This document shows positions 24,634 to 33,268 of a stretch of 44,209 nucleotides of DNA, in pieces. Made by a program: the position numbers and the translations under genes. The notes under the pieces were generated by a model. It did not search any database, was not told the origin of the DNA, and saw only the letters and a list, made by a program, of their open reading frames with translations. Positions within the stretch are counted from its first letter, which is position 1. The number at the start of each line of letters is the position of its first letter. The DNA is from Nonomuraea cypriaca (lineage in GTDB: Bacteria > Actinomycetota > Actinomycetes > Streptosporangiales > Streptosporangiaceae). Location: assembly GCF_015645445.1 (NCBI RefSeq), contig NZ_JADOGI010000078.1, positions 1-44,209 on the forward strand, in the 5' to 3' direction.

Positions 24634-26039
24634 GGACCGGCCTTGATGCGCGCGATCAGGTCGACGCCCTCGGCGTCGACCGCGATCGCCCGCACGATCT
24701 GCCCCCTGACCAGGCCGATGCCCTGCACCGTGACCGAGCCGTCGACCTCGGGCCCCTGGTGGGCGGCCCGGCCCTCGTAGCCGCCGTCTCCCAGGTCGTC
24801 GTCGATCAGCACGTCGAGCTCGGTGCCGATGCGATCCTCCGCGCGCTGGGCGGTCAGCTCCTCTGCCAGCTCGGTGAGCGCACGCACCCGCTCGTCGATG
24901 ACGTCCTGCTCCAGCTTGCCCGGCAGGCCTGCGGCCTCGGTGCCGTCCTCGTCGGAGTAGCCGAACACGCCGATCACGTCGAGTCTTGCCGCCTCCAGGA
25001 AGCCGACCAGCTCGCCGAACTCCTCCTCGGTCTCACCGGGGAACCCCACGATGAAGTTGGAGCGCACACCGGCCTCTGGGGCGCGCTCGCGCACGCTCTC
25101 CAGCAGCCCGAGGAACCGGTCGGGGTCGCCGAAGCGGCGCATCCTGCGCAGCACACCCCCGCTGGCGTGCTGGAAGGACAGGTCGAAGTAGGGCGCGACG
25201 CCCTCGGTGCCGGTGAGCACGTCGATCAGCCCGGGACGCAGCTCGGCGGGCTGCAGGTAGCTCACGCGCACCCGCTCGACGCCCTCGACGGCGGCGAGGT
25301 CTGGGAGCAGCTTCTCCAGGGCCCGCAGGTCGCCCAGGTCCTTGCCGTAGGACGTGGAGTTCTCGCTGACCAGGACGAGCTCGCGCACGCCCCGGTGGGC
25401 CAGCCAGTCGGCCTCGGCCAGCAGCTCCTCCGGCCTGCGTGAGACGTAGGAGCCGCGGAAGGCCGGGATGGCGCAGAACGTGCAGCGCCGGTCGCAGCCG
25501 GAGGCCAGCTTGAGCGAGGCCACCGGGCTCTCGTCCAGGCGCTTGCGCAGCACGCGCGGCCCGCTGGCGGGGGCCAGGCCGGTCGGCAGGTCGCCGTGGC
25601 CTGGGATGTTCGTCTTGGGCGCGCTGGCACGGTCCACCGGCGAGATGGGCAGCAAGGTGCGGCGGTCTCGTGGCGTGTGCGGCTTGAGCGGCCTGCCCGC
25701 GAGCACGTCGTCGAGCCGGCCGCCGATCTCGCCGTAGTCGTCGAAGGAGATGACCGCGCTGGCCTCGGGCAGTGCCTCGGCCAGCTCGTTGCCGTAACGC
25801 TCGGCCATGCAACCCGCGGCGACCACCTTGGCGCCGGAGTCCGCGGCGGCCAGCAGCGTGTCGATGGAGTCTTTCTTGGCCGAGTCGATGAAGCCACACG
25901 TGTTGACGACGACGACGTCGGGGTCGTCGTCGCCCAGCTGCCAACCGGCAGCCTCGAGTCGCGCGGCCAGCTCCTCGGAGTCGACCTCGTTGCGCGCGCA
26001 GCCCAGAGTGATCAGCGATGCGGTTCGGCGGGATGACAT
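24630..26039 (-). CDS. rimO: ribosomal protein S12 methylthiotransferase RimO
   Basis: This radical SAM enzyme methylthiolates an aspartate of ribosomal protein S12. The 469-residue protein has the three N-terminal cluster cysteines (Cys14 in TLGCARNEVDSE, Cys48 in NTCGF, Cys77 in AGCMAE) and the radical SAM motif with Cys182, Cys186 and Cys189 (SGCDRRCTFCAIPAFRG). It also has VRVSYLQPAELRPGLIDVL and the C-terminal TRAM domain with GQIVRAIAVDAEGVDLIA. The SDEDGTEA segment is also RimO-like rather than MiaB-like. The upstream intergenic region carries strong hairpin repeats. Confidence 0.93.
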   Translation of the reverse strand: MSSRRTASLITLGCARNEVDSEELAARLEAAGWQLGDDDPDVVVVNTCGFIDSAKKDSIDTLLAAADSGAKVVAAGCMAERYGNELAEALPEASAVISFDDYGEIGGRLDDVLAGRPLKPHTPRDRRTLLPISPVDRASAPKTNIPGHGDLPTGLAPASGPRVLRKRLDESPVASLKLASGCDRRCTFCAIPAFRGSYVSRRPEELLAEADWLAHRGVRELVLVSENSTSYGKDLGDLRALEKLLPDLAAVEGVERVRVSYLQPAELRPGLIDVLTGTEGVAPYFDLSFQHASGGVLRRMRRFGDPDRFLGLLESVRERAPEAGVRSNFIVGFPGETEEEFGELVGFLEAARLDVIGVFGYSDEDGTEAAGLPGKLEQDVIDERVRALTELAEELTAQRAEDRIGTELDVLIDDDLGDGGYEGRAAHQGPEVDGSVTVQGIGLVRGQIVRAIAVDAEGVDLIARIKAGP

Positions 26040-26082
26040 GGTGAACCCTACGGTATCGGGAGTTGGCCACCACCCGACGCAC

Positions 26083-26112
26083 CGCCCTCGAGGAGCGTGC
26101 TCCTCGAGGGCG
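26083..26112. repeat. perfect long palindrome, 14-bp arms, GT centre
   Basis: CGCCCTCGAGGAGC at 26083-26096 and its exact complement at 26099-26112 flank the dinucleotide GT. It lies just upstream of rimO (minus strand) and can form a very stable hairpin or cruciform. Its centre GCGTGC is the same as in the adjacent 55-bp repeats, although the arms differ. Confidence 0.85.
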
Positions 26113-26120
26113 GGAAAATC

Positions 26121-26273
26121 GCCTCTTCCTCGCCTTTCGCGGCGGGCGTGCCCCCCGCGGGAGAAGCCTCTTCCTCGCCTTTCCGGGGGGAACGCGGGGG
26201 GCGTGCCCCCCGCGGGAGAAGCCTCTTCCTCGCCTTTCCGGGGGGAACGCGGGGGGCGTGCCCCCCGCGGGAG
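26121..26273. repeat. three tandem copies of a 55-bp unit with an internal GC hairpin
   Basis: Copies lie at 26121-26165 (45 bp, missing about 10 bp), 26166-26220 (55 bp) and 26221-26273. Each starts GCCTCTTCCTCGCCTTTC and ends in GCCCCCCGCGGGAG. The two full copies hold the perfect inverted repeat CGCGGGGGGC-GT-GCCCCCCGCG. They separate rodZ from rimO on the minus strand and should strongly affect readthrough or mRNA ends between the two genes. Open frames cross the repeats but carry only repeat-derived residues. Confidence 0.88.
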
Positions 26274-26275
26274 CG

Positions 26276-27076
26276 TCAGCGTTGACGGCGCTCCGGCGTT
26301 GGAGTGGCTTTTGGCGTTGGTGTGGCTTTTGGCGTTGGTGTGGCTGCGGTGAACGAGCGCCGCACCATCTCGCCGCGACCGCCGAGCCCCCTCACTCTCT
26401 TGCCGTTGACCTGCACGGACACGGCTCCCGCGTCACCGAGCAGCACGTTGACCCGGTCCACCGCCCGCCACGTGGAGGTCTTGCCCGCCTTGAGCGTGCC
26501 CGCGAACAACCGGCGCCCCTCGGAGTCGCGCACGTTCACGTACGACGAGCGCTTGGCCCTGATCTTGAGCGTCACCACGTCCTCGGCGGCGGCGCTCGGT
26601 GACGGCGACTCGGTGATCGGCGTGTTCGGCGGCACGCTCGGCCGGGCCGAGACCGCCTGCATGTCGGCGTTGCGCGCCTGGTCGCTGGCCCCGCCCAGCA
26701 CGCGCATCATGCCGAACACCACCACGACCGCGAGCGCCACCCCCAGCGCCATCGACCAGTTCGGCCCCCGCCGCTCCGGCAGGTGGATCTTGCGGTCGGC
26801 CTGGAACACGGCGGCGGCCCGCATCGGCGGGGGCGCGCCCCCGTGTTGTTCGTCATAGAGATGAACCGTGGCCTCAGGATCGAGACCCACGGCCCTGGCC
26901 ACGGCCCTGACGTGGCCCCGGGCGTAGAACGCGCCGCCACACTGGCCGTAGTCGTCCTGCTCCATGCGATGGATGATCGCCTCACGGATCCGGGTGGCCG
27001 CGCTGACCTGCGCGACCGACAAACCGGCCGATTCTCTGGCTGCCCCCAGCATGGCCCCGATGCTCTGCTCCTGCAC
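26276..27076 (-). CDS. RodZ-like membrane protein with N-terminal HTH and DUF4115 domain
   Basis: The 266-residue protein starts at a GTG (27076) with GGGGAGG 8 bp upstream. It has a Cro/RodZ helix-turn-helix (IGAMLGAARESAGLSVAQVSAATRIREAIIHRMEQDDY, then GHVRAVARAVGLDPEATVHLYDE), one membrane helix (MALGVALAVVVVFGMMRV) and an external domain with TLKIRAKRSSYVNVRDSEGRRLFAGTLKAGKTSTWRAVDRVNV, the DUF4115 fold. RodZ proteins link the MreB cytoskeleton to wall synthesis; actinobacterial versions are poorly studied. The C-terminus carries a hexapeptide repeat (TPTPKATPTPKATPTPE) encoded by an 18-bp DNA repeat, likely variable between strains. It lies between ftsK and rimO. Confidence 0.85.
   Translation of the reverse strand: MQEQSIGAMLGAARESAGLSVAQVSAATRIREAIIHRMEQDDYGQCGGAFYARGHVRAVARAVGLDPEATVHLYDEQHGGAPPPMRAAAVFQADRKIHLPERRGPNWSMALGVALAVVVVFGMMRVLGGASDQARNADMQAVSARPSVPPNTPITESPSPSAAAEDVVTLKIRAKRSSYVNVRDSEGRRLFAGTLKAGKTSTWRAVDRVNVLLGDAGAVSVQVNGKRVRGLGGRGEMVRRSFTAATPTPKATPTPKATPTPERRQR
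26299..26345. repeat. 18-bp tandem repeat encoding TPTPKA units of the RodZ-like tail
   Basis: GTGGCTTTTGGCGTTGG-type units repeat about two and a half times at the 3' end of the minus-strand gene. Gain or loss of one unit would keep the reading frame, so copy number may vary. Confidence 0.75.
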
Positions 27077-27172
27077 AGCGAACGCCTCCCCACGGCGCCT
27101 GAACTACCCCACCACGACGTTGCGTAGTGGTTCATATTCAACCAGTTACCGTCGGGCGAGGATGCACCGGGG

Positions 27173-29683
27173 TCATTCGCCACGCAGGTCGGCCAGCAAA
27201 CCAGGCAGATCGTCCGGTTTGACGATGACTTCGCGAGCCTTGGAACCCTCGCTCGGACCGACCACGTTGCGGCTTTCGAGCAGGTCCATCAGCCGCCCGG
27301 CCTTGGCGAAGCCGACCCGCAGCTTGCGCTGCAACATCGAGGTCGAGCCGAACTGCGTCGTCACGATCAGTTCGGCGGCCTGGATGAGCAGGTCGAGGTC
27401 GTCGCCGATGTCCTCGTCGATCTCCTTCTTGACCGGCGCGGCGGCGACGTCCTCGCGGTATTCGACCTGCATCTGAGCCTTGCAGTGCGCGACGATCTCG
27501 GCGATCTCCTTCTCCGAGACGAACGCGTTCTGGAGCCGGATGGGCTTGCTCGCGCCCATCGGCAGGAACAGCGCGTCGCCCTGCCCGATCAGCTTGTCGG
27601 CGCCGGGCTGGTCGAGGATGACCCGCGAGTCGGTGAGTGAGGACACCGCGAACGCCAGCCTGGAGGGCACGTTCGCCTTGATCAGGCCGGTGACCACGTC
27701 GACGCTGGGCCGCTGGGTGGCGATCACGAGGTGGATGCCCGCCGCGCGGGCGAGCTGCGTGATGCGCACGATCGAGTCCTCGACGTCGCGCGGGGCCACC
27801 ATCATCAGGTCGGACAGCTCGTCCACGATCACCAGCAGGTACGGGTACGGCTGGTAGACCCGCTCACTCCCGGGCGGCGGCTGCAGTTTGCCCGCCCGCA
27901 CGGCCTTGTTGAACTCGTCCACGTGCCGGAACCCCGACGCCGCCAGGTCGTCGTAGCGCCGGTCCATCTCGCCCACGACCCATTCGAGGGCCTCGGCGGC
28001 CTTCTTCGGGTTCGTGATGATCGGCGTGATCAGGTGGGGGATGCCCTCGTACACGCTGAGTTCGACGCGCTTCGGGTCGACCAGCACCATGCGCACCTCG
28101 TCGGGTGTGGCGCGCATGAGGATGCTGGTGATGAGACCGTTCACGCAGACCGACTTGCCGGCGCCGGTGGCGCCCGCGATGAGCAGGTGGGGCATCTTGG
28201 CGAGGTTGGCGACGATGGTGCGGCCCTCGACGTCCTTGCCCAGGCCGACGATCATCGGGTGGTGGTCGGCCTGCGCCACCTGGGCGCGCAGCACGTCGCC
28301 GAGCGCCACGAGGTCCTTGTCGGCGTTCGGGATCTCCACCCCGATCGCCGACTTACCCGGAATGGGCGACAAAATCCTGACATCTGCGGACTTGACGGCG
28401 TACGCGATGTTCTTGGTGAGGGCAGTGACCTTCTCGACCTTCACCGCCGGGCCGAGCTCGATCTCGTAACGCGTCACGGTCGGCCCGCGGGTGAACCCGA
28501 TCACCTGCGCGTCGATGGTGAACTGCTCCAGCACGCTAGTCAGCGCGTTCACGACGGTGGTGTTGGCCTTGGTCTGCGGCTTGGGCAGCGTGCCCGGCTT
28601 GAGGAACTGCAGGTTGGGCAGACTGTACGGCCCCGCCTGCGGCGACAGCACGAGCTGCTCCACCTTGCGCGGCGCGGGCGTCGGCTCCGGGGGCGCCGGC
28701 TTGCGCTCGGCCTCGGGGACGGCCGCCTCCTCCTCGTCCGTCAGCCCTGGAACGATCTCCGGCGAGTGGTCGGTCCGCTTGTCCTTCTCGGCCAGGACGG
28801 GCGTGTCGTACGGCTTGACCGTTTCGCCGCCCTCGCCCCCGGGAGGCTTCTTCGCGGCCCTGACCCGCTTCTTGCCCGGCTCCCGTGGCGCAGGCTCCCC
28901 CTCCCGGTCGAACAGCATGTGCCTGAGCTCGGCCAGCCGTTCGGGAATCCGGTGCACGGGCGTCGCGGTGATCACGAGCACTCCGAACCCGGACAGGAGC
29001 AGCAGCAGCGGGATCGTGATCCACGGCGGCAGGATGCTCATCGGCGGCGCGGAGACGATGAAACCGATCATGCCTCCGGCCTGCGACACCTTGTCCATGC
29101 CCTGGCCCTGACCGGCCGGGTAGGGGGTGCCGTTGGCCACGTGGATGACGCCGAGCACACCAACCAGCAACGCCGCCCAGCCGATCACCATCCGCCCGGT
29201 GTCGGCGTTCTGGTCGGGATGGCGCAGGTAACGCCAGGCCAGCAGGCCGAGCAGCAGCGGCAGCGCCCAGGCCAGCGAGCCGAGCACGCCGTGCACGGCG
29301 TTGTTGACCACTCCGGCCACCGCGCCGTCGGAGTCGCGCCACGTCATGGCGGCGACCACGATCGCGCCCGCCAGCACCGTCAGGCCGACCCCGTCGCGCC
29401 GGTGCGCGGGATCGAGCTCGCGGGCGTTCTTGCCCAGCGCGCGGGCGGCGCTGCCGATGCCGTTGGCGAGCAGCATCCACAGCCCGACGATCAGTTTGCC
29501 GATCATCGTGAAGACCCAGCTGATCGGATCCTGGTGGGTCACCGAAGGTTTGCGGCCAGCAGCGGTCCCCTTCGCCCTGGAACGCCCCGCCGACGCGCCT
29601 GTCCGCTTCGCGGGGGTCGAGCGAGACGAGGTCGACCGCTTCGCCGGCCCCTTCGATGCGCTTTTCGGCGTACGGGTGGCCAT
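27173..29683 (-). CDS. ftsK: DNA translocase FtsK/SpoIIIE
   Basis: This septal DNA pump moves chromosomes during division or sporulation. The product is about 836 residues; I start it at the ATG at 29683 (MATRTPKSASKGPAKRSTSS), since the upstream codons are not family-like. The basic Ser/Thr-rich N-terminus is followed by four or five membrane helices (about 50-240) and a charged linker. The motor has Walker A GATGAGKS near residue 505, Walker B LLVIVDELSDLM near 620 and IHLVIATQRPSVDVVTGLIKANVPSRLAF. The C-terminal gamma winged helix (TSMLQRKLRVGFAKAGRLMDLLE) reads the polar KOPS sequences. It is complete, at the end of the conserved block. Confidence 0.94.
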   Translation of the reverse strand: MATRTPKSASKGPAKRSTSSRSTPAKRTGASAGRSRAKGTAAGRKPSVTHQDPISWVFTMIGKLIVGLWMLLANGIGSAARALGKNARELDPAHRRDGVGLTVLAGAIVVAAMTWRDSDGAVAGVVNNAVHGVLGSLAWALPLLLGLLAWRYLRHPDQNADTGRMVIGWAALLVGVLGVIHVANGTPYPAGQGQGMDKVSQAGGMIGFIVSAPPMSILPPWITIPLLLLLSGFGVLVITATPVHRIPERLAELRHMLFDREGEPAPREPGKKRVRAAKKPPGGEGGETVKPYDTPVLAEKDKRTDHSPEIVPGLTDEEEAAVPEAERKPAPPEPTPAPRKVEQLVLSPQAGPYSLPNLQFLKPGTLPKPQTKANTTVVNALTSVLEQFTIDAQVIGFTRGPTVTRYEIELGPAVKVEKVTALTKNIAYAVKSADVRILSPIPGKSAIGVEIPNADKDLVALGDVLRAQVAQADHHPMIVGLGKDVEGRTIVANLAKMPHLLIAGATGAGKSVCVNGLITSILMRATPDEVRMVLVDPKRVELSVYEGIPHLITPIITNPKKAAEALEWVVGEMDRRYDDLAASGFRHVDEFNKAVRAGKLQPPPGSERVYQPYPYLLVIVDELSDLMMVAPRDVEDSIVRITQLARAAGIHLVIATQRPSVDVVTGLIKANVPSRLAFAVSSLTDSRVILDQPGADKLIGQGDALFLPMGASKPIRLQNAFVSEKEIAEIVAHCKAQMQVEYREDVAAAPVKKEIDEDIGDDLDLLIQAAELIVTTQFGSTSMLQRKLRVGFAKAGRLMDLLESRNVVGPSEGSKAREVIVKPDDLPGLLADLRGE

Positions 29684-29943
29684 GATGCCAAAGGTACGTC
29701 GGAGACGCCGTGGAACGCGCGCAGCCACGCCGGAGACAGGGGCATCTCGGGTGAATCAACCGGTGACGTCGCGAGGGAGGCGCGGAGCCCGGCCTCCCGT
29801 GAAGGAGCCCGGCCGCCCGTGAAACGGGGCTCCAGCTGCGCCACCAGGGCGGTCTTCTTCGCAACTGGAGGTATGGACGGCGTAAAGTCTGCCACTCTGA
29901 GAGTGACAGAACTACTACATCGAGTGATGTTCTAGGACGCGAA
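29684..29943. other. divergent intergenic region between ftsK and the SpoIIE phosphatase gene
   Basis: This 260-bp stretch serves two divergent promoters. It contains a direct repeat (29785-29803 and 29805-29823, GAGCCCGGCC(T/G)CCCGTGAA, 18 of 19 identical, 20-bp period) and, closer to the phosphatase gene, the palindrome CACTCT-G-AGAGTG at 29893-29905 in AT-richer DNA. I see no gene. A 20-codon frame at 29873 has GGAGG only one base before its ATG and is not credible. Confidence 0.5.
29893..29905. promoter_or_regulatory. palindrome CACTCTGAGAGTG, candidate operator of the phosphatase gene
   Basis: A perfect inverted repeat with 6-bp arms lies 39 bp before the GTG start of the SpoIIE-type phosphatase, in the only AT-richer stretch of the intergenic region. 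This position suits a regulator binding site. Its protein is unknown. Confidence 0.4.
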
Positions 29944-32343
29944 GTGGACACGACCCGGGTGTCGAGCACCGCCTTCGACGGCACACCCCAAGCCCCAGCA
30001 CACGCGCGCAGGTTCGTCCGCCAGGTGCTCGGCGAATGGCGGCTGAGCCATCTCGCGGAGGACGCGGTGCTGCTGACCAGCGAACTCGTCACCAACGCCG
30101 TCGTTCACGCGGGCACCGGCATCGAGCTGACCTGCCGCCTCGACCCCGACGCCGAGCCGGCCAGGCTGGAGATCGAAGTCGACGACCACCACCCCGCCAG
30201 GACGGTCCTGGCCGCCGACGACGCGCCCTCCGACGAGCTGCGCGCCTCGGGGCGCGGGCTCGTGCTCGCGGGCATGCTGGCCGACGCCTGGGGCGTCACC
30301 TACACCAGGACCGCCAAACGCGTCTGGGTGCGCATGGAGCTCACCGACGGCCCCGAGCCGCAGGGGTCGACGCCGGACGGGCCGGTCCCGGTCGTCGTCG
30401 CCGCGCCGGTCGGCACGCTGCACGTGGGCGTCGTCATGTGCGACCGCGACGGCATCGTACGGTCGTGGAACCCCGAGGCGGAGCGGTTGCTCGGCTGGCC
30501 GGCCGGGCAGGTCGTCGGCCTGCCGCTTGAGGGGCTGGTCGCCTGGCGCGGCCACGGCCCGTACGCGCTGTCGCTCGCCGACACGCTTGGCCTGTGCCGC
30601 TGGCGCGGCGAGGCGCGGATGCGGCACGCGGACGGCAGGCTGATCTCCGTCTACGTCTCCCACCTGCGCACCAGAGGGCGTCCCGAGGATCGCCTGGCGA
30701 TCTGGATGGTGGTGGCCGCCGAGCACGGCTACGTCCTGACGCCGCCGCCCGTGCCGCTGCGCAGGGAGGCGGGCAGCCGCATCAAGGACCTGCTCGCCCA
30801 GGACATGCCGTTCACCGAGCTGCTCGACACGATCGCGCGGATCGTCCAGATGTCGTGCGGGGGCGACGCCGCGTACGTGCTGCTGGCCACCGGCGTGTTC
30901 GGTCCCGGCCGCGGGACGCCCACGGTGATCGAGGACCTGCTCGCCGCGGACGTCGCGCTGGCGGAGCAGTTGCGGGCCAGGTCGCTGGCGTGCGCGCCGC
31001 TGCTCGTGACGGGCCCGGCGGACGGCGAGGTGACCGGCTACATCGTGGTGACGGCCGCGCAGCCTGGCCGCTTCGACCAGGAGCTCACGGTCAGCCTGCA
31101 GCACGTCGCCGACCAGGTGGCCGTTCCCGTGCAGCGCGAGCGGCTGGCCGAGCAGGAGCGGGCGCACCGGAGCCGGCTGTCGTTCCTGGCCGAGGCCGGC
31201 GAGCTGCTGGCGGGCGTGCACGACGAGGAGCTGATCGCGGCCCTGACCGCGCAGCTCGTCGTACCCAAGATCGCTACCTGGGCGGCCGTCTACCTGACCG
31301 ATCTGACCGGCATGACCAGGCTCGCCCACGTGTGGCACAGCGAGGAGCGCCACAACGCCGAGTTGCGCAAGTCGCTGCCCGCCATCCCGCACACCGCGCT
31401 CGACGAGGTGAGCTGGCCGGTCGGCCCGGAGAGCGTGCTGTCGTTCCCGCTGCTGACGCAGGGCAGGTCGTACGGCGCGCTGGTGATCGGCCGGGGCGAG
31501 CCGACCCTGCCGCTGGAGCTGGCCGGCCTGGTCGCCGACCTGTGCCGCCTCGTGGCGCTCAACCTGCACACGGCCATGCTCTACACCAGGCAGGCGACCA
31601 CGTCCAAGGTGCTGCAGCGCAGCCTGCTGCCCATGCGCGTGGCGCCCATGCCCGGCCTGGAGTCCGCGGTCGTCTACGAGCCTGCCGGGGAGGGCGCGGA
31701 CGTCGGCGGCGACTTCTACGACCTGTTCACGGTGGCCGGCCACTGGTGCTTCGCGCTGGGCGACGTCTGCGGCAGCGGTCCTGAGGCCGCCGCGGTCACC
31801 GGTTTGGCCCGTCATGCCGTACGCCTGCTGGCCAAGGAGCGTTACACCGTGGCCGACATCTTCGACCGGCTCAACCGCGCGCTGCTGGAGGAGGACGAGG
31901 AGGGGGAGGGCAGGTTCCTCAGCCTGCTGTGCGGTGAGCTGACCCCGCTCCCGCAGGGCGGCGCGCTGTGCACGATCGCCTCGGCCGGCCACCCGCCGCC
32001 CCTGTTGCTGCGTTCGGACGGCTCGGTCGAGCCCGTGGCGACACCCCAGTTGCTGCTGGGCGTGGAGGTCGGCGCGAGGTTCTTCGTGGAGACGTTCGAG
32101 CTGGCGCCGGAGGAGGTGCTGCTGTGCGTGACGGACGGCGTCACCGAGCGGCGCGCAGGCGACGTCCTGCTGGACGACGGCGACGGCCTGTCGAAGCTGC
32201 TGTCCGGCTGCGCGGGGCTGAGCGCCCACGCGGTGGCCGAACGGGTGCGACGCGCGGTCGAGACGTTCTCGGCGGTGCCGTCGCGGGACGACGTGGCCCT
32301 GATGGTGATCAAGGCCGCCGCCGCCCTGCGCTCGGTCAGATGA
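29944..32343 (+). CDS. multidomain signalling protein: HATPase (RsbW-like)-PAS-GAF-GAF-SpoIIE phosphatase
   Basis: The 799-residue cytoplasmic protein begins at a GTG. Residues 10-130 form an anti-sigma-factor-kinase-type ATPase domain with LLTSELVTNAVVHAGTG (N-box) and SGRGLVLAGMLADAWG (G-box). Residues about 150-260 form a PAS domain (DRDGIVRSWNPEAERLLGWPAGQVVG), then two GAF-like domains (about 280-400 and 410-545). From about 575 comes a PP2C/SpoIIE phosphatase with GADVGGDFYDLF, FALGDVCGSGPEAAAVTGL and LCVTDGVTERRAGD carrying the metal-binding aspartates. Such proteins both phosphorylate and dephosphorylate anti-anti-sigma factors in partner-switching stress responses. No partner genes are adjacent. 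Its stop overlaps the convergent galM stop by 8 bp. Confidence 0.88.
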   Translation: MDTTRVSSTAFDGTPQAPAHARRFVRQVLGEWRLSHLAEDAVLLTSELVTNAVVHAGTGIELTCRLDPDAEPARLEIEVDDHHPARTVLAADDAPSDELRASGRGLVLAGMLADAWGVTYTRTAKRVWVRMELTDGPEPQGSTPDGPVPVVVAAPVGTLHVGVVMCDRDGIVRSWNPEAERLLGWPAGQVVGLPLEGLVAWRGHGPYALSLADTLGLCRWRGEARMRHADGRLISVYVSHLRTRGRPEDRLAIWMVVAAEHGYVLTPPPVPLRREAGSRIKDLLAQDMPFTELLDTIARIVQMSCGGDAAYVLLATGVFGPGRGTPTVIEDLLAADVALAEQLRARSLACAPLLVTGPADGEVTGYIVVTAAQPGRFDQELTVSLQHVADQVAVPVQRERLAEQERAHRSRLSFLAEAGELLAGVHDEELIAALTAQLVVPKIATWAAVYLTDLTGMTRLAHVWHSEERHNAELRKSLPAIPHTALDEVSWPVGPESVLSFPLLTQGRSYGALVIGRGEPTLPLELAGLVADLCRLVALNLHTAMLYTRQATTSKVLQRSLLPMRVAPMPGLESAVVYEPAGEGADVGGDFYDLFTVAGHWCFALGDVCGSGPEAAAVTGLARHAVRLLAKERYTVADIFDRLNRALLEEDEEGEGRFLSLLCGELTPLPQGGALCTIASAGHPPPLLLRSDGSVEPVATPQLLLGVEVGARFFVETFELAPEEVLLCVTDGVTERRAGDVLLDDGDGLSKLLSGCAGLSAHAVAERVRRAVETFSAVPSRDDVALMVIKAAAALRSVR

Positions 32344-33268
32344 AGCGGTACGTGGTCGTGGAGGTGCGGCGCTCCCCCGGACGCAGCACGGTGGAGGGGA
32401 ACCGCGGCTGGTTGGGCGAGTCGGGGAAGTGCTGGGTCTCCAGGCACAGCCCGGCGAACGGCCCGTACGGCGTCTCGGCCCCGTCGAGCATGCTGCCCGT
32501 GTAGAACTGCACGCCGGGCTCGGTGGTCGTGACCTCCATGGTCAGCCCGCCGGCCGTCACGCTCATGTCGCCGTCGAGGATGAAGCAGTGGTCGTACGCG
32601 CCTTCGTACCTCTCGCCCACGGCGTGCGGCTCGGTGAAGTCGAACGGCGTGCCCTTGACCGGCGCCGCCTCGCCCGTCGGGATCTTGTCCTCGTCCACCG
32701 GGAGGTAGTGCCCGGCGTCGAGCCTGATGACGTGGTCGAGCACGTCGCCGCCGCCCTTGAGGTTGAAGTAGGAGTGGTTGGTGAGGTTGACCACGGTCGG
32801 CGCGTCGGTCTCGGCCGCGTAGTCGAGGCGCAGCGCGTCGTCCTCGGCCGTGTACGTGACCGAGGCGCTCAGCGTGCCCGGGTAGCCCTGGTCGCCGTCG
32901 GGGCTCGTCAGCGTGAGCGTCACCGACGTGTCCGTGCGCGCGGCGATGGTCCACACCCTGCGGTCGAAGCCGTCGGTGCCGCCGTGCAGGCTGTTGGGGC
33001 CGTTGTTCGCCGGTAGCCGGTGCTCGACGCCGTCCAGGGTGAAGCGGGCGCCGGCGATGCGGTTGCCGTACCTGCCGACGACCGCGCCGAAGTAGCGGCT
33101 GCGGGTGAGGTAGTCCTCCAGCGTGTCCAGGCCGAGCACGACATTGACGCCCGAGACCTCCAGCGAGCGGACGATGGCGCCGTACGTGAGCACCTCGACC
33201 CGCAGCCGTCCCGATGACAGCTCCACGCGCTCTACCCGCTCGCCTGACGGCAGCGTTCCGAAGATCAT
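32336..33268 (-). CDS. galM: aldose 1-epimerase (mutarotase)
   Basis: This enzyme interconverts alpha and beta anomers of aldoses. The 310-residue protein starts MIFGTLPSGERVERVELSSG and carries YFGAVVGRYGNRIAGARF, NNGPNSLHGGTDGFDRRVW (catalytic His in LHGG), NLTNHSYFNLKGGGDVLDHVIRL (second His), DHCFILDG and GLCLETQHFPDSPNQPRFPSTVLRPGE with the catalytic Glu in LETQ. The ATG overlaps the lacI-type stop by 4 bp, so it is co-translated with the regulator. In this sugar-acid cluster it may supply the anomer used by the dehydrogenase. The open frame continues upstream but that part belongs to the regulator in another frame. Confidence 0.92.
   Translation of the reverse strand: MIFGTLPSGERVERVELSSGRLRVEVLTYGAIVRSLEVSGVNVVLGLDTLEDYLTRSRYFGAVVGRYGNRIAGARFTLDGVEHRLPANNGPNSLHGGTDGFDRRVWTIAARTDTSVTLTLTSPDGDQGYPGTLSASVTYTAEDDALRLDYAAETDAPTVVNLTNHSYFNLKGGGDVLDHVIRLDAGHYLPVDEDKIPTGEAAPVKGTPFDFTEPHAVGERYEGAYDHCFILDGDMSVTAGGLTMEVTTTEPGVQFYTGSMLDGAETPYGPFAGLCLETQHFPDSPNQPRFPSTVLRPGERRTSTTTYRFI

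Noticed and set aside
26083..26273. CRISPR array
   Set aside because: Units are directly adjacent without unique spacers and there are no cas genes.
26063..26602. Plus-strand frame through the hairpin repeats
   Set aside because: It encodes only repeat-derived Gly/Arg/Pro residues and overlaps rodZ on the other strand.
29873..29935. 20-codon frame before the SpoIIE-type gene
   Set aside because: GGAGG is only one base from its ATG, too close for initiation, and there is no supporting conservation visible.
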